A stretch of 64,000 nucleotides of DNA from Chlamydomonas reinhardtii (taxonomy: Eukaryota; Chlorophyta; Chlorophyceae; Chlamydomonadales; Chlamydomonadaceae), in the NCBI RefSeq assembly GCF_000002595.2, contig NC_057012.1:1828419-1892418 (forward strand), written 5' to 3'. Below, piece after piece: positions 12,427 through 24,800 of this stretch. The position numbers and the translations under genes were made by a program. The notes beneath the pieces are model-generated. The model was not told the origin of the DNA. It did not search any database and was given only the letters and a program-made list of their open reading frames with translations. Position 1 is the first letter of the stretch. Each line of letters starts with the position of its first letter.

Positions 12427-13371
12427 AAGATCCCCACGCCCGCAAGCTTGCATAAGGTTTGATGTCTTTGCAGCTGCGGCGGCAGGGGGATGCAACACGC
12501 ACGTATTCTAGCGGCAGCTGCGCAACGCGGCACGGCCTGGACATGACCAGTCGGCAGCGCCACTGCGCGTTTTTGCAGCACTATTTGTTGGGAATGTATT
12601 GCGGATGGGTTGGGATACGTGTGAAGTGTGTTTAGTCTTGAGAGCACATGGATGGGAAGACATCGAGGCTACCGTAGTTTTCTCCGCGTTGATAATGCTG
12701 TAGTGCTACACTTGCCCTAAATGCGCGCATTGGCGCGTCTGCCCGTGCACCCAATCTGCGGGTGGCATAAGGACTAATGCCTGTGACGGGAGATGAGTCA
12801 TTGACTCTCCCATTTAGAGCATCTAGGCGTTCGGGTTTTGAAATGCCGCGTGTGCTGATAATGATAATGGGTTTCGATGTTGTGGCACGAACCCAATTGA
12901 TCCTAGCCCGGAGAGCGATACCGCCTCTTCTTAGGTGCATTTGGCCATGGGTTGATTCGTTGATTCATACACGCATTGCTGCATTAGACTTGACTGAAAG
13001 TTGTTGGCGGGTTGGTGTTACTAGGCTGCACTTGGAGGAGTTGATTACTGGTAACGATGCAAACTGCATCGCTTAGACCTCTAGATCACTAGCCGCATAG
13101 CGGGGTGGCCCGTCGGGTATCTTGAGCGTGTCAACGATTCGCAACACGCGCCCGTCAAACAGGTCTGCCCGTCAATGTATGTTGTCGGGTACGTTGCATC
13201 TGTTCGCAAATGCAGATGCATGCATCGTAGTGATGAGACTGAACGGCACTGTACGGAGTGCGGTAGGCGGCTGCCATGAGGACAGCGCGCACATCGGATG
13301 TCGGGGTAGCTGAAGCACCAACAAGCATGGACACCTGCAGCGCGCGCCCTCAAGCGCTCAAGAGGTGTTTT

Positions 13372-13376
13372 TGTAA
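13372..13376 (+). terminator. Candidate TGTAA signal for the 10152-12426 gene
   Basis: First TGTAA on the plus strand after that gene's stop, about 945 bp downstream. A long but not unusual 3' UTR for this organism. Confidence 0.35.
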
Positions 13377-13572
13377 CATTCTGGGGTACTTGACGAGTGT
13401 TGTACTCTTTTGAAGTCATTACGGACCACGCTGTGCAGCTTCACTGCTCCCCTTGCCACTTGTGCAGTCTCCCACTCCTCGAGGCCACAGCTGCAAGTGC
13501 GTTTGGGCGGCTGTCTGCCACCTACCCTTCTGCCCAGCGCAGTTTGACAAGGCGTTGCCAGGAATACGAGCC

Positions 13573-13577
13573 TTACA
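13573..13577 (-). terminator. Candidate TGTAA signal for the DUF866 gene
   Basis: Nearest TGTAA on the minus strand downstream of the stop at 14386, about 810 nt away. Confidence 0.35.
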
Positions 13578-14385
13578 AGACGTGCACTATGTGCGCAATC
13601 GCTGTACAGCACATCACACGGCGCTCCATCCCGAGCCAACCGCCGCTGCATCACAACACCACCCAGGTCCCCTACAGGGGCGCAACCGTAGTCTCTCATC
13701 TGCGGCGGCGTGCGTCACAAGTCCACAGCCGCCACCAAACCCTGTCCGTTCCCGCCTGAGTTCCAAAGTCCAAACGCCAACGGCATTCCTCCACCGCAGG
13801 GCAGATAACTGTGGGCGTGCCCAGGACCAGAGACCCTCAGTCTCCAGGGGTCTCCACCCTCCAGCCCATGCCGCGACGCTGCTCCAGCATCCAAGCTGAG
13901 TAGAGCTCCACCACCCTCAACTCCACCTCAGGCCAACACCCACTCCCCACGTACGTACCCGCTTGTGAGCCCCGAAAACAGGCTGCACGCTCGTGCCGCT
14001 GCGTCCTCAGTCTCACTCCTTCACTCCTTCCACAACAGGCTGCACGCTCGTGTTTCAGGCGCGACAGTACCTGTGCAGTGTGCACCCAGACAAACCCGTG
14101 TCCCAAGCCACGCACACCATATTGTCGATTGCCTTACCACTGTGTCCTGGTGACAAGAAAGTGATTTTCCACGTCTCCCGTCTGAGGCCGCAAGCGTCTA
14201 CCTCATCTCCCGAACATAACCGGGGTCGGTTTGTACAGGCACGGCCCGCCATATATCCAGCCATGTCCCGCTGTCAAGCACAAGCACCCCTCCCTCCCTC
14301 CCTTCACCTAACTCCCTCCCTCCCATTCCCTGGCGCGCTCACTCCCAGATCTGCATATCTCTCCATCACCAGCGCCTCCTCATCA

Positions 14386-16403
14386 TCACCCCTTGTGCAG
14401 CTCGAACTTGGACTCAAATGAGTAGATGCCCACACTGGCCGCCGCCTGCATGGGGCGCCAGCACACAACGGCAGAAGCGCGTCAGGCGGCCTCCGTGGGT
14501 GGCAGGGGTGAATATTGACGCGGAGGGTCCGTGTCAGGACGGTGGCACACTGAGTTCTTTCTTGCCCACCGCCTCTTCTCCCTCTATTCCCCCTTCCTAC
14601 CTTGAGGGCGTCCACGGGTCAGCCCACCCTCCACGGCCATCCCCTATCCCATCCCGCACTCTTATGGACTGGATTCAAGTTCTGGGACCTGGCTACATGC
14701 TCATGAGCTAAGCATCCTGTCCCCCGCCCAGTTCGTATGCACGACTGCTCGCACCTTCTCGCAGTAGTCGCTCCACTCGTTCTCCTTGAGATCCACGTTG
14801 TCGTACTTGGTGCCGCCGCTGCTCACCACGTGCCAGTCGCCCTGTCGCCGAGCATGATGAGTGCGACATGACCGTTCACAGGACTTACATGACGCTGCAC
14901 ATGAACCCTGCTAAACTAACAGTGCAGCACGGGCAGTGCAGCGTGCGGCAAAGTGCGGCAATTTACGGCGACACAAGCTCGCGGTCCGAGGTCCGCCAGC
15001 CGCTGTGCTCCTGCATGCTCCCAGGCCTGCAGCTTGCCACGCCGCACGGCACGCCACTCGGGGTCCTTCGCTCGCAGCCAGCTGCCTAGTGCCTACCTCC
15101 GGGTGGAAGGCGATGGGCTCCAGGCCACGGCACTCGAAGGCGATGATGGGTACAAACTTACCGTCGTCGTCAGCTGCGGCAATTGAGCGCAATTGTGTGT
15201 GTTTGTTGGACAACGAAATGGAAGTGTGTAGGGGCACGGTGTAGGGGGGCAAGGGGTTGCAGATACCAGCCCAAACTAACCCGAACTCCGCGCAAGGGGG
15301 GGGGGGTCAAGATTAATCAAGAAATGAAATTGTTGCCTGGCACAGTGGTACAGCAGGCGCGTCGTTACAGGGGTGGTGAGACCGCTGATGAGGACTGCAC
15401 GAACGGGCATGCGGTCTTAGACTCACAGGCCAGCTCTGCATCGCAGCTGTACGGCGGGGCGCGGCTTGCCTGAAGCTAATCAGCCGTGGATGCCACGCCG
15501 CCGACATTTACTGTTATCAACAAACTTACACACGCGCGCGCATGCACAACCACAACCACATATACACCCTGCACACGTGGGCGCATGCACGAACGCACGC
15601 ACCCACACACCTGTGTACGGCCTCGTGACGCCCTTAATCTCCAGCACATTCACACTGGACTCCTTCTTGCTGCCCTTGGCGAACTTCATCACCAGGTTCG
15701 CCGTGCCCTTGCTGCCGTTCAGCTCGTGCTCCTCTGCAACAGCGCATGCCGGGCGTCAGCTGCTGGGCGCTACCAGCTGCGGTACTGGGCTCTTCGTTAT
15801 CAAATGGCAGGAGGCAGTGGAGGCGGGGCGGGCGCCGCAGGGCGGGCCGCAGCCCCGCAGGCTGCACCGAATGCCCATCACGGAATCAGATGGCATAAGA
15901 CGAGGTGCTGGAGGGCACGCCAGGTAGCCGAACGGCGAACGCACTGTGAATCTGTCGTACTACGGTAGATGGGGTGGCTCACCGCTGTCCCTTGCATGCG
16001 CCCACCTGTGGAGGTCACGTACACGCCCTTCTTCTCTTCTGAGCCCGCGCTCTCCTTCACCTGCATGTAAACCAGGTCACGCAGATATGCTCAATGGTGT
16101 ACCGGTAGACACCTTCGGTGTGCCATTATCCAACGCACGGGCCCTGCCCCAGGACTCTCGTTCAGCAGCCGCAAGCAGCGCGGGTTCGGATTCCCCTACT
16201 CACGTCCAGGCACCAGTGCGTTGTGGACGGTATGCTGATTGTATCCACGTTGTCCAGCTCCGCTCGGATGCATAAAAGGAAGGTCTGCGGGCCGATCGAT
16301 GGGTGCAAAAGTTTTGGGCCAGCGACAAAACCCCAACGCATATATTGTTATAGTAAATTGCCAAATACAAGTTCCACTTCTGCTCATCTGAACTTACAGG
16401 CAT
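14386..16403 (-). CDS. DUF866/UPF0587 (CXXC zinc-binding protein family) lacking the zinc cysteines
   Basis: Seven exons on the minus strand: 16398-16403 (only ATG CCT), 16204-16284, 16006-16060, 15611-15733, 15097-15173, 14755-14841, 14386-14445. They total 489 nt and 162 residues, close to human C1orf123/CZIB (160). The match to that family runs the whole length: IRAELDNVDTI near the start, IIAFECRGLEPIAFHPE in the C-terminal half, DLKENEWSDYCEK, and ASVGIYSFESKF at the end. Family members bind one zinc with two CXXC pairs. Here both are gone: an ungapped alignment puts Glu32 and Gly35 in place of the first pair and Phe65 and Gly68 in place of the second. All exons keep frame and splice sites, so this looks like a functional divergent copy rather than a decaying one. 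Its role is unknown. It shares a 1.08-kb divergent upstream region with the ABC transporter. Confidence 0.85.
15254..15281 (-). repeat. Intronic 3'-end motif, copy A (DUF866 intron 4)
   Basis: Read along the host transcript it is TTAGTTTGGGCTGGTA followed by TCTGCAACCCC. It lies about 80 nt before the acceptor of exon 15097-15173. A further 40 bp on its upstream side resembles the flank of copy B in the Obg gene. Confidence 0.7.
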
Positions 16404-17487
16404 TGTATCAGAGGCTTGACTGCAGTTATGCTAAGGAACCCTTATCAATAAGTGTGTTTGTCGGTGTGGTGTTCAAATGTAAATAGGTGCAGTGCGTATG
16501 GCGGATGGAGGGAAAGGCATGTCAGCCAGGCGTGGCATACCTTGGAAGTGCAGCCTACCCCGCCCCCCCCCCCCGCCCGTCCCGACTCATCCCCTCAATG
16601 CCCTCGATGGCCACGGTGCGCCCCATGGAACTGCTCTGTGCCGTTGGGTGGGGTAGAAGGCTAGAAGCGACACCGACAATTATAGCTTGCGCGACCCCCT
16701 CGCTCTTGCATGCTTACCGTGTCAATGCCTGCTTAACACCTGTAAAGATGAAGCGCTTCAACGATTGCTTGTCTTGCCAACGTGGTGGTTCATTGAGTGA
16801 GGGTGGCGCCATGGTGGGGCACTCAGGCAACATAGCGTATGCGAATGAAAGAATGGCAAGACTTTTGGTAGGCAGGCGTGTTCAGTTTCGGTCGGTTTGT
16901 TCCCTGGCTGGGCCTGATACAACACATACACATACATTCAGCCGATGGAAACAGGCTGCAGGCGCGTCTGACACTGGTCAGCAGATGCAATTGTCATGGC
17001 TGCAACATGAAGCGATAACCGAGGGAATTTTAAATGGTATGCGATGCGTAGCTGCGGCCCAGCTCTAGCGGCACTGAGCGGCAGTAAGCACGACGAAACC
17101 TTACTTGTGCGTCAATCGGCGCGTCAACTCGGCGACTGCCGGCCGCGGCGCAAAACTGTTTGCGTTAAATAAATCGATTGCTTATATTATCCTTGCAATG
17201 GCCAAGGCAGAGGACCCTGGGAGGTCAGCGGGCCTACAGTTTACTTTCCAAACTTCTGGTAAGGGCCCACACTGAGTTATGGCGCCCCCGGCTTCTGCAG
17301 CCAATTTAATGGTGCCCTGTCTCCCAGTCTTACAGTCAACCTCTCTGTATACTTTGCGATTCATAAAGACGAACAAACACTACGGTGCCAAAGCATAAAC
17401 AAGTTTGCAAGCGTCGCTGGTTATTTGCACAGCTCCAGATCCCCTTAGACGCTGTCATCGGGGCGCCATAGCGGCTGCTTGAGCCCA
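16404..17487. other. Divergent promoter region between DUF866 and the ABC transporter
   Basis: 1.08 kb separating the ATG of the minus-strand DUF866 gene from the ATG of the plus-strand transporter. It contains a poly-C run near 16563 and an AT-rich stretch at about 17160-17190 that could serve the transporter. No convincing coding exon was found. Confidence 0.45.
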
Positions 17488-18750
17488 ATGGTAGGCGCGT
17501 CTAATAGCAAAGACTTCGGTGGCACCGAAGGCAACAAGAAACTGTCCACACCGCACCTGTCGCCGATTCACGCGCTGAGCCCGTTGGAACAATTCCATCT
17601 GCAGGCGGACCCCTCGACGAAAGCAAAAGGCATGCCGCGCGTTCGATCGCGCGCGGACGTAAACGATGCCATCGATGCCGTCAGCGATGGGCAAAAAGGT
17701 CCCCAGAAGGTTTTCGAGCGCCTCAACGAGCGGCTTGGAAGGTGAGCCTCTCTTAATGTCGCATGCGCGCACACCACTTGACTGACCTTCCTTCGTGCCG
17801 TGGGACCGTGCCAGGGTGGGTATCTCCCTGCCTGGCGTGGAGGTCCGGTGGGAGAACCTGCGTGTTGAGGTCACGGCGCCGCCACACCAGGTGAGACTGC
17901 GCCTGTTGCACTGGTGCAAGCGTTTGCACATTGTTGTGACCTCTCACCCGTCCGCTGAAACGCCTGCCTGGCATTCTCACCCGGTCGCCATGCCTCCGTT
18001 CCCTCGCTCCTCCCCCCCCTTCAGAACAAGAACACGCCAGCTGCCACCACCAACGACAACGAGGCGGGCACCGGCGCGATCAGCGGCAAGAAGCTTCTTC
18101 CGCCGCTGCCCCGCCGCCGCCGCGCCCGCCGCCAAGTGATCCTTGACGCGGGCAGCGGCGTACTCCGGCCCGGCCGCATGACCCTCCTCCTCGGTCCCCC
18201 TGGCGCCGGCCGCTCCACCCTCCTCAAGGCCCTCGCGGGGCAGCTCATCCCGCCCAACACGCCCGCGGCGGTTGGCGGCCCCAAGTTTGGCGCCAGCTCG
18301 GCAGCCGCCACCGCCGACAACGGCGCTGGGCTTGTGCCCCTGCGCACGGCAGGCGGACTGAAGCAGTACGGCGCCATACGGTACAACGGCCTGCCCATGC
18401 AAGGAGGCAGCAACTGCGGCAACGGCAGCGGCAGCGGCAGCAGCAAGCCGGCGTTTGACGTGGCGCGCGTGGCGACGTATGTGAGCCAGACCGAGAACCA
18501 CCTGCCTGAGCTGACTGTGGCCGAGACTCTGACCTTCGCCGCGCAGTGCCAAGGCTCCGACCTGGCTCTACGTGAGTCCAGAATCTCTGTATGAGCTTGA
18601 AGGGTGGGAAACGGGTAGGCCTGCCGAAGTACGGACAAGCTCATGCGATGCATGTGGGTCCGCTGTGCTGTCCTGACCCTGCCAGTCTTCCGCACCCACT
18701 CAAACACCCGCCCATGCCTCGTCACTCAACACTGTTGCGCCTACCACACG

Positions 18751-18815
<65 letters not shown>

Positions 18816-21800
18816 GTACTCACAAAACACACGCAGGCATGCACGAGCTGCTTCGGGCCCGTGAGGCGGCCGCGGGGCTGTCGGGTGCGGAGGGCGATGA
18901 CGCGGAGCTGGCGCTGCTGCTGGAGCTGGCGCGCGGGCCTGACGCTCCGCTGCTCATGTCGCAGGTGCGTGGGTGGGTCGGTGCTGCAAATGGAGGTTTG
19001 CTGTTCTCAAGTGCATTGAGCTTTCGTGTTGCGCGTGCGGATGGCTGGTTTTCGTTGTTTGCGGGCGCACGTTCGCGTCTCTCTCCACATCAGCGTGTGG
19101 CTTCTCACGCCCTGCTTGTGTGCTGGTGACCTCCCATCCCCCTTCGCTCCTGCCATTGCCTTCCCGCCTTGCAGCACACCGCGCGCATGCTGGAGATTGA
19201 CCACGTGATGGACACGGTGGTGGGCAACGAGCTGCTCAAGGGCATCAGCGGCGGTCAGAAGCGGCGCGTCACGGCCGGCGAGATGGTGGTGGGGCAAGCC
19301 CAGGTGTTGATGCTGGACGAGATCACCAACGGCCTGGACGCGGCGTCGGCGCTCACCATCTGCAAGGCGCTGCGCAGCACCTGCGAGCAGGCCAACGTGA
19401 GTGCGCGTTAGCGCGCAGCATATATACCGTATGTGTACAGTACACGCACAGACCCGTATGCACGTACATGTTTGTCTCTGCTGTACCTCTCCAGCCATGT
19501 GCGCTCTCGTCCTTGCTGCTATGCTAACTATCCCCTGTCTTCCCTACGTGCCCCGCATGCATCCTGCGGCCGCGCCACACAGACCACCATCGTGGCTACG
19601 CTGCTGCAGCCGTCGCCCGAGGTGGTGGCGTGCTTCCACGACGTCATCCTGCTCAGCCAGGGCGTCATCGCCTACCACGGCCCCACGGAGCGCCTGGCGC
19701 CCTTCCTGGGCTCGCTGGGCCTAGCCGCCAACGCCGAGGCGGGCCAGACCATGGCGGACTTCGCGCAGGTGCGTGTGGGTGGGTGGATGTGCACGGAATG
19801 GGACGAGCTGTACTTGAGTGGTTTCCGTTCCCTTTGGTACGCTATTGCCCTCTTTCGACGCTGTGCCTCTCCTTGACACGGCTGCTCGCACGGATGCATG
19901 GCCGTTGGTGTAACTAAACGCCGCACACGCATTGCGCACGGCATGCCACCCACCCGCAGGAGGTGCTGGCGAGCCCTGAGGACCAGGCCAAGTACCGACT
20001 GCCGCAGCCGCCGGCGCCCGCGCCGCAGCTGGCGTGGCAGGGCCTCAAGTGGATCTCGCCACGCCGCATGCGCCAGGTGCGTGGGCGTGTGTGGGCAGTG
20101 AAGGATTGGAGGCTGGACGCACGCCTTACGTTTACTTGCCGCACGCGACGGAATTTCTGCATCGCGCGCTGCGGGCGCCTCAACGCACGCTTTCCTCACT
20201 CCTGCGCTGTCTCACTCCTCAGGCGTTTGCCCACAGCGAGGTGGGGCGGGATATGGCCAAGCAGCTGGCGATGGAGCCCTACACACACGAGCTGCAGGTG
20301 CGCGGAGGGGTGCGAGTGCGTGGCTATGCGGTGGAGGGGTGACTGGTGCATTTGCCCCACGGCTCAGCACGTGCTTGCGTTTCTCGCTGGTGTGTTTTAA
20401 TGCCGGCGGTTGCAACCAGAAGTAGTCCTGTGACCCCGACCCCACACAACCTACCGACCTGCGGCCCCCTGCCTCATCGTGCGCTTGCACGTCGTCCCCC
20501 TCACTCATCAGGACCTGGTGCTGCACACGCGGCCGCGCACGCTGGCGCAGCGCGCGGTCGTGTGGGGCGCGGTGCTGCGGCGTGAGACGACGCTGCTGCT
20601 GCGCAACCCCGCCTTCTTCATGGCTGGACTACTGCAGGTAGGTGTGTGCGCAGCACCTGGCTGCTGGCGGCTGGCGTGTTCACGTGCATGCACGTGTGTG
20701 GGTTGGCTTGGGTGGGACCAGTGGCCAGTGCCGCAGTGCCGCACATCCTTTCATCAGGTCGAGACTGGCGCCCTATGCAGCCCTGCCTAGAACACCACGT
20801 ACGCACGTGCATGATGTAAAACCCTATCCGCCTACCCCCACTTGCCCTTGTAGATCCTGCTGGCCGCCTTCCTGGTCTCCACGGGCTTCGTGAACCTGGA
20901 CCGCACCAACTCGGACGGCGCCAACCTGACCATGTCGGTCATGTTCTTCTCGCTCATGTCGCTCTTCTTCGGCGGCTTCAACTTCGCGCCCATCTACTGC
21001 GCGCGGCTGCAAGTGTTCTTCAAGCAGCGCGACCACGGCTTCTACAGGTAGGCGTGTGGCATGGGGTGGAGTGCGCGGGGTAAAGAGCGGGGCTGGGAAA
21101 GCTGAGTCCAATCCTAAGCAAACTGTCAATCCAACTGCCTGCTGCCCGGCCCGCCCCTCAACACGTTTACGCTCTGCCATGCCACACGTACCCGCAGCCC
21201 GCTTGCCCACGCGGTGGCGTCGGTGCTGCTGCGCATCCCGGAGACTCTGATCAACTCAGTCGGATTCGCGGTGATGGTCTACTTCTCGGTGGGGCTCACC
21301 ATGGACGCCGGCAGGTGCGCGCGTGCGTGTTCTTGGTAGTGCGTGTTGGCTTCTATCTACGGATTGTTGTAAATACCCCATGCTGCTACAGCGCGGATGG
21401 GTTGTTCCGTCCAGGCCCTTCATGCACGCACCTGTTCTATTCTGGAACGACCGCGTACCATGCAGCGTCAGAAAGCCCCTTTCCAAACACATGCTCCTGA
21501 TAACACGCACCCACTGCAACCTGCTGCTTTTAATCCATGTCATTTACAACAATGCCCCTCAGGTTCTTCATTTTCCTGCTGAATCTGTTCGCAATGGGCG
21601 TCCAGAGCGTCACCACCTTCCAGCTGCTGGGGGCGCTCACACGCAACGACGTGGCCACACAGGGCCTGGGCGGTGTGCTGCTCATGATCAACGTGCTGCT
21701 CTCCGGCTTCCCCATCGCGCGCAGTGAGTAGTGTTGCTCATGACATGCGTTGCACGCATGTGTGGCTGCACGGCGCGACACGCACTCGCTCGGATATGCA

Positions 21801-24800
21801 AAGACACAAGGCACATGCGGGCAGACATGTCCCAAAGTGGGCTCTGGACTCTGACGCCCCACGTTCTCTAGCACCCACCGCCCCCTTCCTCACTACTGCC
21901 CGCCGCCGCCGCCCGTTGCCGCCGCCTTCCTTTCCCCGTACCTGCAGCCTCCATCCCCGGCTGGTGGATCTGGGGCTACTGGCTGTCGCCTATGTCCTGG
22001 GGGCTGCGCTCCATGCTCGTGTCCGAGATGACCTCCGACGACTGGCCCCTGGCCGACCCCGCCGACCCCACCGGGCCCACCGTTGGCGAGGTAGGCAGGC
22101 GTAGTCGAGCGCGTCGTGCTCCGTGCCAAGCTCTTGATTGAACACGGTTCTGCCGTTTCCACCTGCTCTCGCCTTTGTTCTCTGAGACTTGTTCTTTACG
22201 ACACCTCACTCGCCCGCCACAACCCTGCCGCCTGTCGCTCGCAGTCTGGCATGGCCATGCGCGGCTTCCAGACGGAGTGGTACTGGGTGTGGGCCGGCAT
22301 CGGCTACGTGCTCGGCATGGCGCTGCTGCAGCTGGCGGCGCAGGTGGTGGCACTCACCTACCTGGGACGTGAGTGGCTTGGGCGCGCGGTGGGCGGGCGG
22401 GCGGGGTAACCGCGCATAGACGGCGCTTGTGAGAACTTGTGGCGAGTCACGTTGCTTGCCCCGTGCGCATTATTCCCGGTCTGACGTACCTAAGACGAGA
22501 GCGCTCATGGCATCTAAAAAGGCTTGCACCTGTCTTCTTGTCCTTGTGCTTCACGTGCGCAGCCCTGCAGAACAAGACGGCCCCCGAGCACGAGGAGGAC
22601 GAGGAGGACGCCCACCTGCATACCGCCAACCCCTTCGTGGCAGCCGCCTCAGCACTGGGCCAGGCACTACACCGCGCCAGCGCCCGCCTGAGCGGCGTGT
22701 ACGGCCACACCGCCGCCGCCGAGGGCCACTCGCAGTACGACGCTTCCCAGCACGAAATTTCTCAGTACGACCCGTCGCAGTACTCCCACCCCAGCGGCGA
22801 GGACAAGGACAGCGATGGCGGCGCCAGTGCCGGTGCCAACGGCCTGCCCTCTGGGGCCGCGATCGAGCTCACCGAGCAGCAGAAGCAGCTGCAGCAGCTG
22901 CAGCAGCCCGGCCAGCAGAAGCCGGAGGGGCAGGGGCACGCGGTTGTGGTTGTCAGCGCGGGTGGCAGTAGCAGCAACAATGCACACACGGGTGACGACG
23001 CGGCGGCGGCTGTGGGCGCGGACATGTCCTTCAAGCCGGTGGTGATGGCGTTCAAGGACGTGTCGTACTTCGTGCCCCACCCCGACAAGGCGCACCAGCA
23101 AGGTGCGTGGGCAGGGTTTCCTGGTTTGCTAGCTAGCGTGGTTAGTTCTCCTACAGGATTATGTGCAACTGCCGGTAAACAAGCGGCGCAAAAGCCTGCT
23201 GAGCTTCTCCCGCCCATCCATTCTGCCATGGGGAACCTTTCGAACAACTGCGCAATCCAAACTTCCAACGTATGTCAACAGGCAAGGAGCTGCAGCTGCT
23301 GAACGGCGTGAGCGGTGTGTTCCGGCCCGGTGTGCTGACCTCCCTCATGGGCGCCAGTGGCGCCGGCAAGACCACCCTGATGGACGTGCTGGCGGGGCGC
23401 AAGACCGGCGGCCGGGCCGAGGGGCTGCAGCTGGTCAACGGCGCGCCCAAGCGCATGTCCACGTTTGCACGTGTGATGGGCTACGTGGAGCAGCTCGATG
23501 TGCACAACCCACAGGTCTGTGCGTGTGGCTGTGTGTACGTGCGCTGCAGGCTTGCACGGGGCTCCGGGGCTAAGTGTGCAGCCCTACACCCGCCCGCTGC
23601 GTGATGTCCTAGTCAGCAGCGCATGCCATAACACACACTTGTTCTACTCGCCTTTGCTGACTCTTTTTGCACCACTTTCTTGCTCCTTACTTGACAGGCA
23701 ACGGTGGAGGAGGCGCTGATGTTCAGTGCAGCGCTGCGCGTGGAGCCTGCAGCCTTCGCCGCGGGCGTGGGTGGGGACGGTGGTAGTGCCGTTGACACCA
23801 CCGCCGCGCGCAAGGCGTTTGTGCGGCGCATGATGGATGTGGTGGAGCTTGGGCCGCTTGCGGGGCGGACCATCGGCCTGGGGGGCGCGGGCGGCGGCCT
23901 GAGCACCGAGGCCCGCAAGCGGCTGACCATTGCCGTGGAGCTGGTGGCCAACCCCTCGGTGGTCTTCATGGACGAGCCCACTTCCGGTGAGCGCGCGTAT
24001 GTATGTGTGTGTGTGTGTGTGTTGTACGGTATATGCGATCATGGCGTGTGCGGGCTCACTTGCGGTTTGGTCACGTGTTTGTGCTGCTTGCTTGCTTGTG
24101 ATGGCAGGGGTGCCCTGCTCCTGCTGCCCGTGTGCCTGTTTTTGCCAGATGCCAGTGTGCTTAAGACCGCGACAAAATCTTCCTGCCGCAGGCCTGGATG
24201 CGCGCGCTGCGGGCGTGGTGATGCGCGCGGTGCGCAACACGGTGGCCACCGGCCGCACGGTGGTGTGCACCATCCACCAGCCCAACCGCGAGATCATGGA
24301 CTACTTTGACGAGTGAGTGCGCTGCTTGTTGGAATCTGCTTCTCGGCTCACCTCGTGTGCCGCACACTTCGATAAAGCTTGCTAGTGGGGGCATATCTGG
24401 CCATCCACCCTCGCAAATGCACGCACTGGGCACGCACAGCAGGCTCTCATCTCTTGGCGCCCTTGCACACGCGTGTGCCCCTCGCGTGCAGGCTGCTGCT
24501 GCTGCGCCCCGGCGGCCGCACCATCTTCTTCGGCGCCCTGGGCGCCCGCCAGCGCGACCTGGTGGCCTACCTGGGCAGCGTCACCCCCGGCATCCCCGCC
24601 TACGAGCCGCACATGAACCCAGCCAACTGGATGCTGGAAGTCACCGCGCCCTCCGCCGCCACCGCACTGGGGGTGGACTTCGCAGAGCTATGGCAGGCCA
24701 GCGAGCAGTGCAGGTGGGGAGCGGCGCGCTGCTGGGTGTGGGTGGGTGTGTGGCAGTGGGCGGGTGGCTTGCACGTGGCGTATGTGCACGTGTGTTTTGT

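Larger units (their letters stand above)
12427..14385. other. Convergent intergenic region
   Basis: Lies between the stop of the plus-strand surface gene and the stop of the minus-strand DUF866 gene. It holds one candidate polyadenylation signal for each, at 13372 (+) and 13573 (-), about 200 bp apart. No other gene or repeat was recognised. Confidence 0.45.

Noticed and set aside
16490-16680. Minus-strand frame MGRTVAIEGIEGMSRDG as a start for the DUF866 gene
   Set aside because: The two-codon first exon ATG CCT at 16398-16403 with its GTAAGT donor gives a better match to the family N-terminus and keeps phase.
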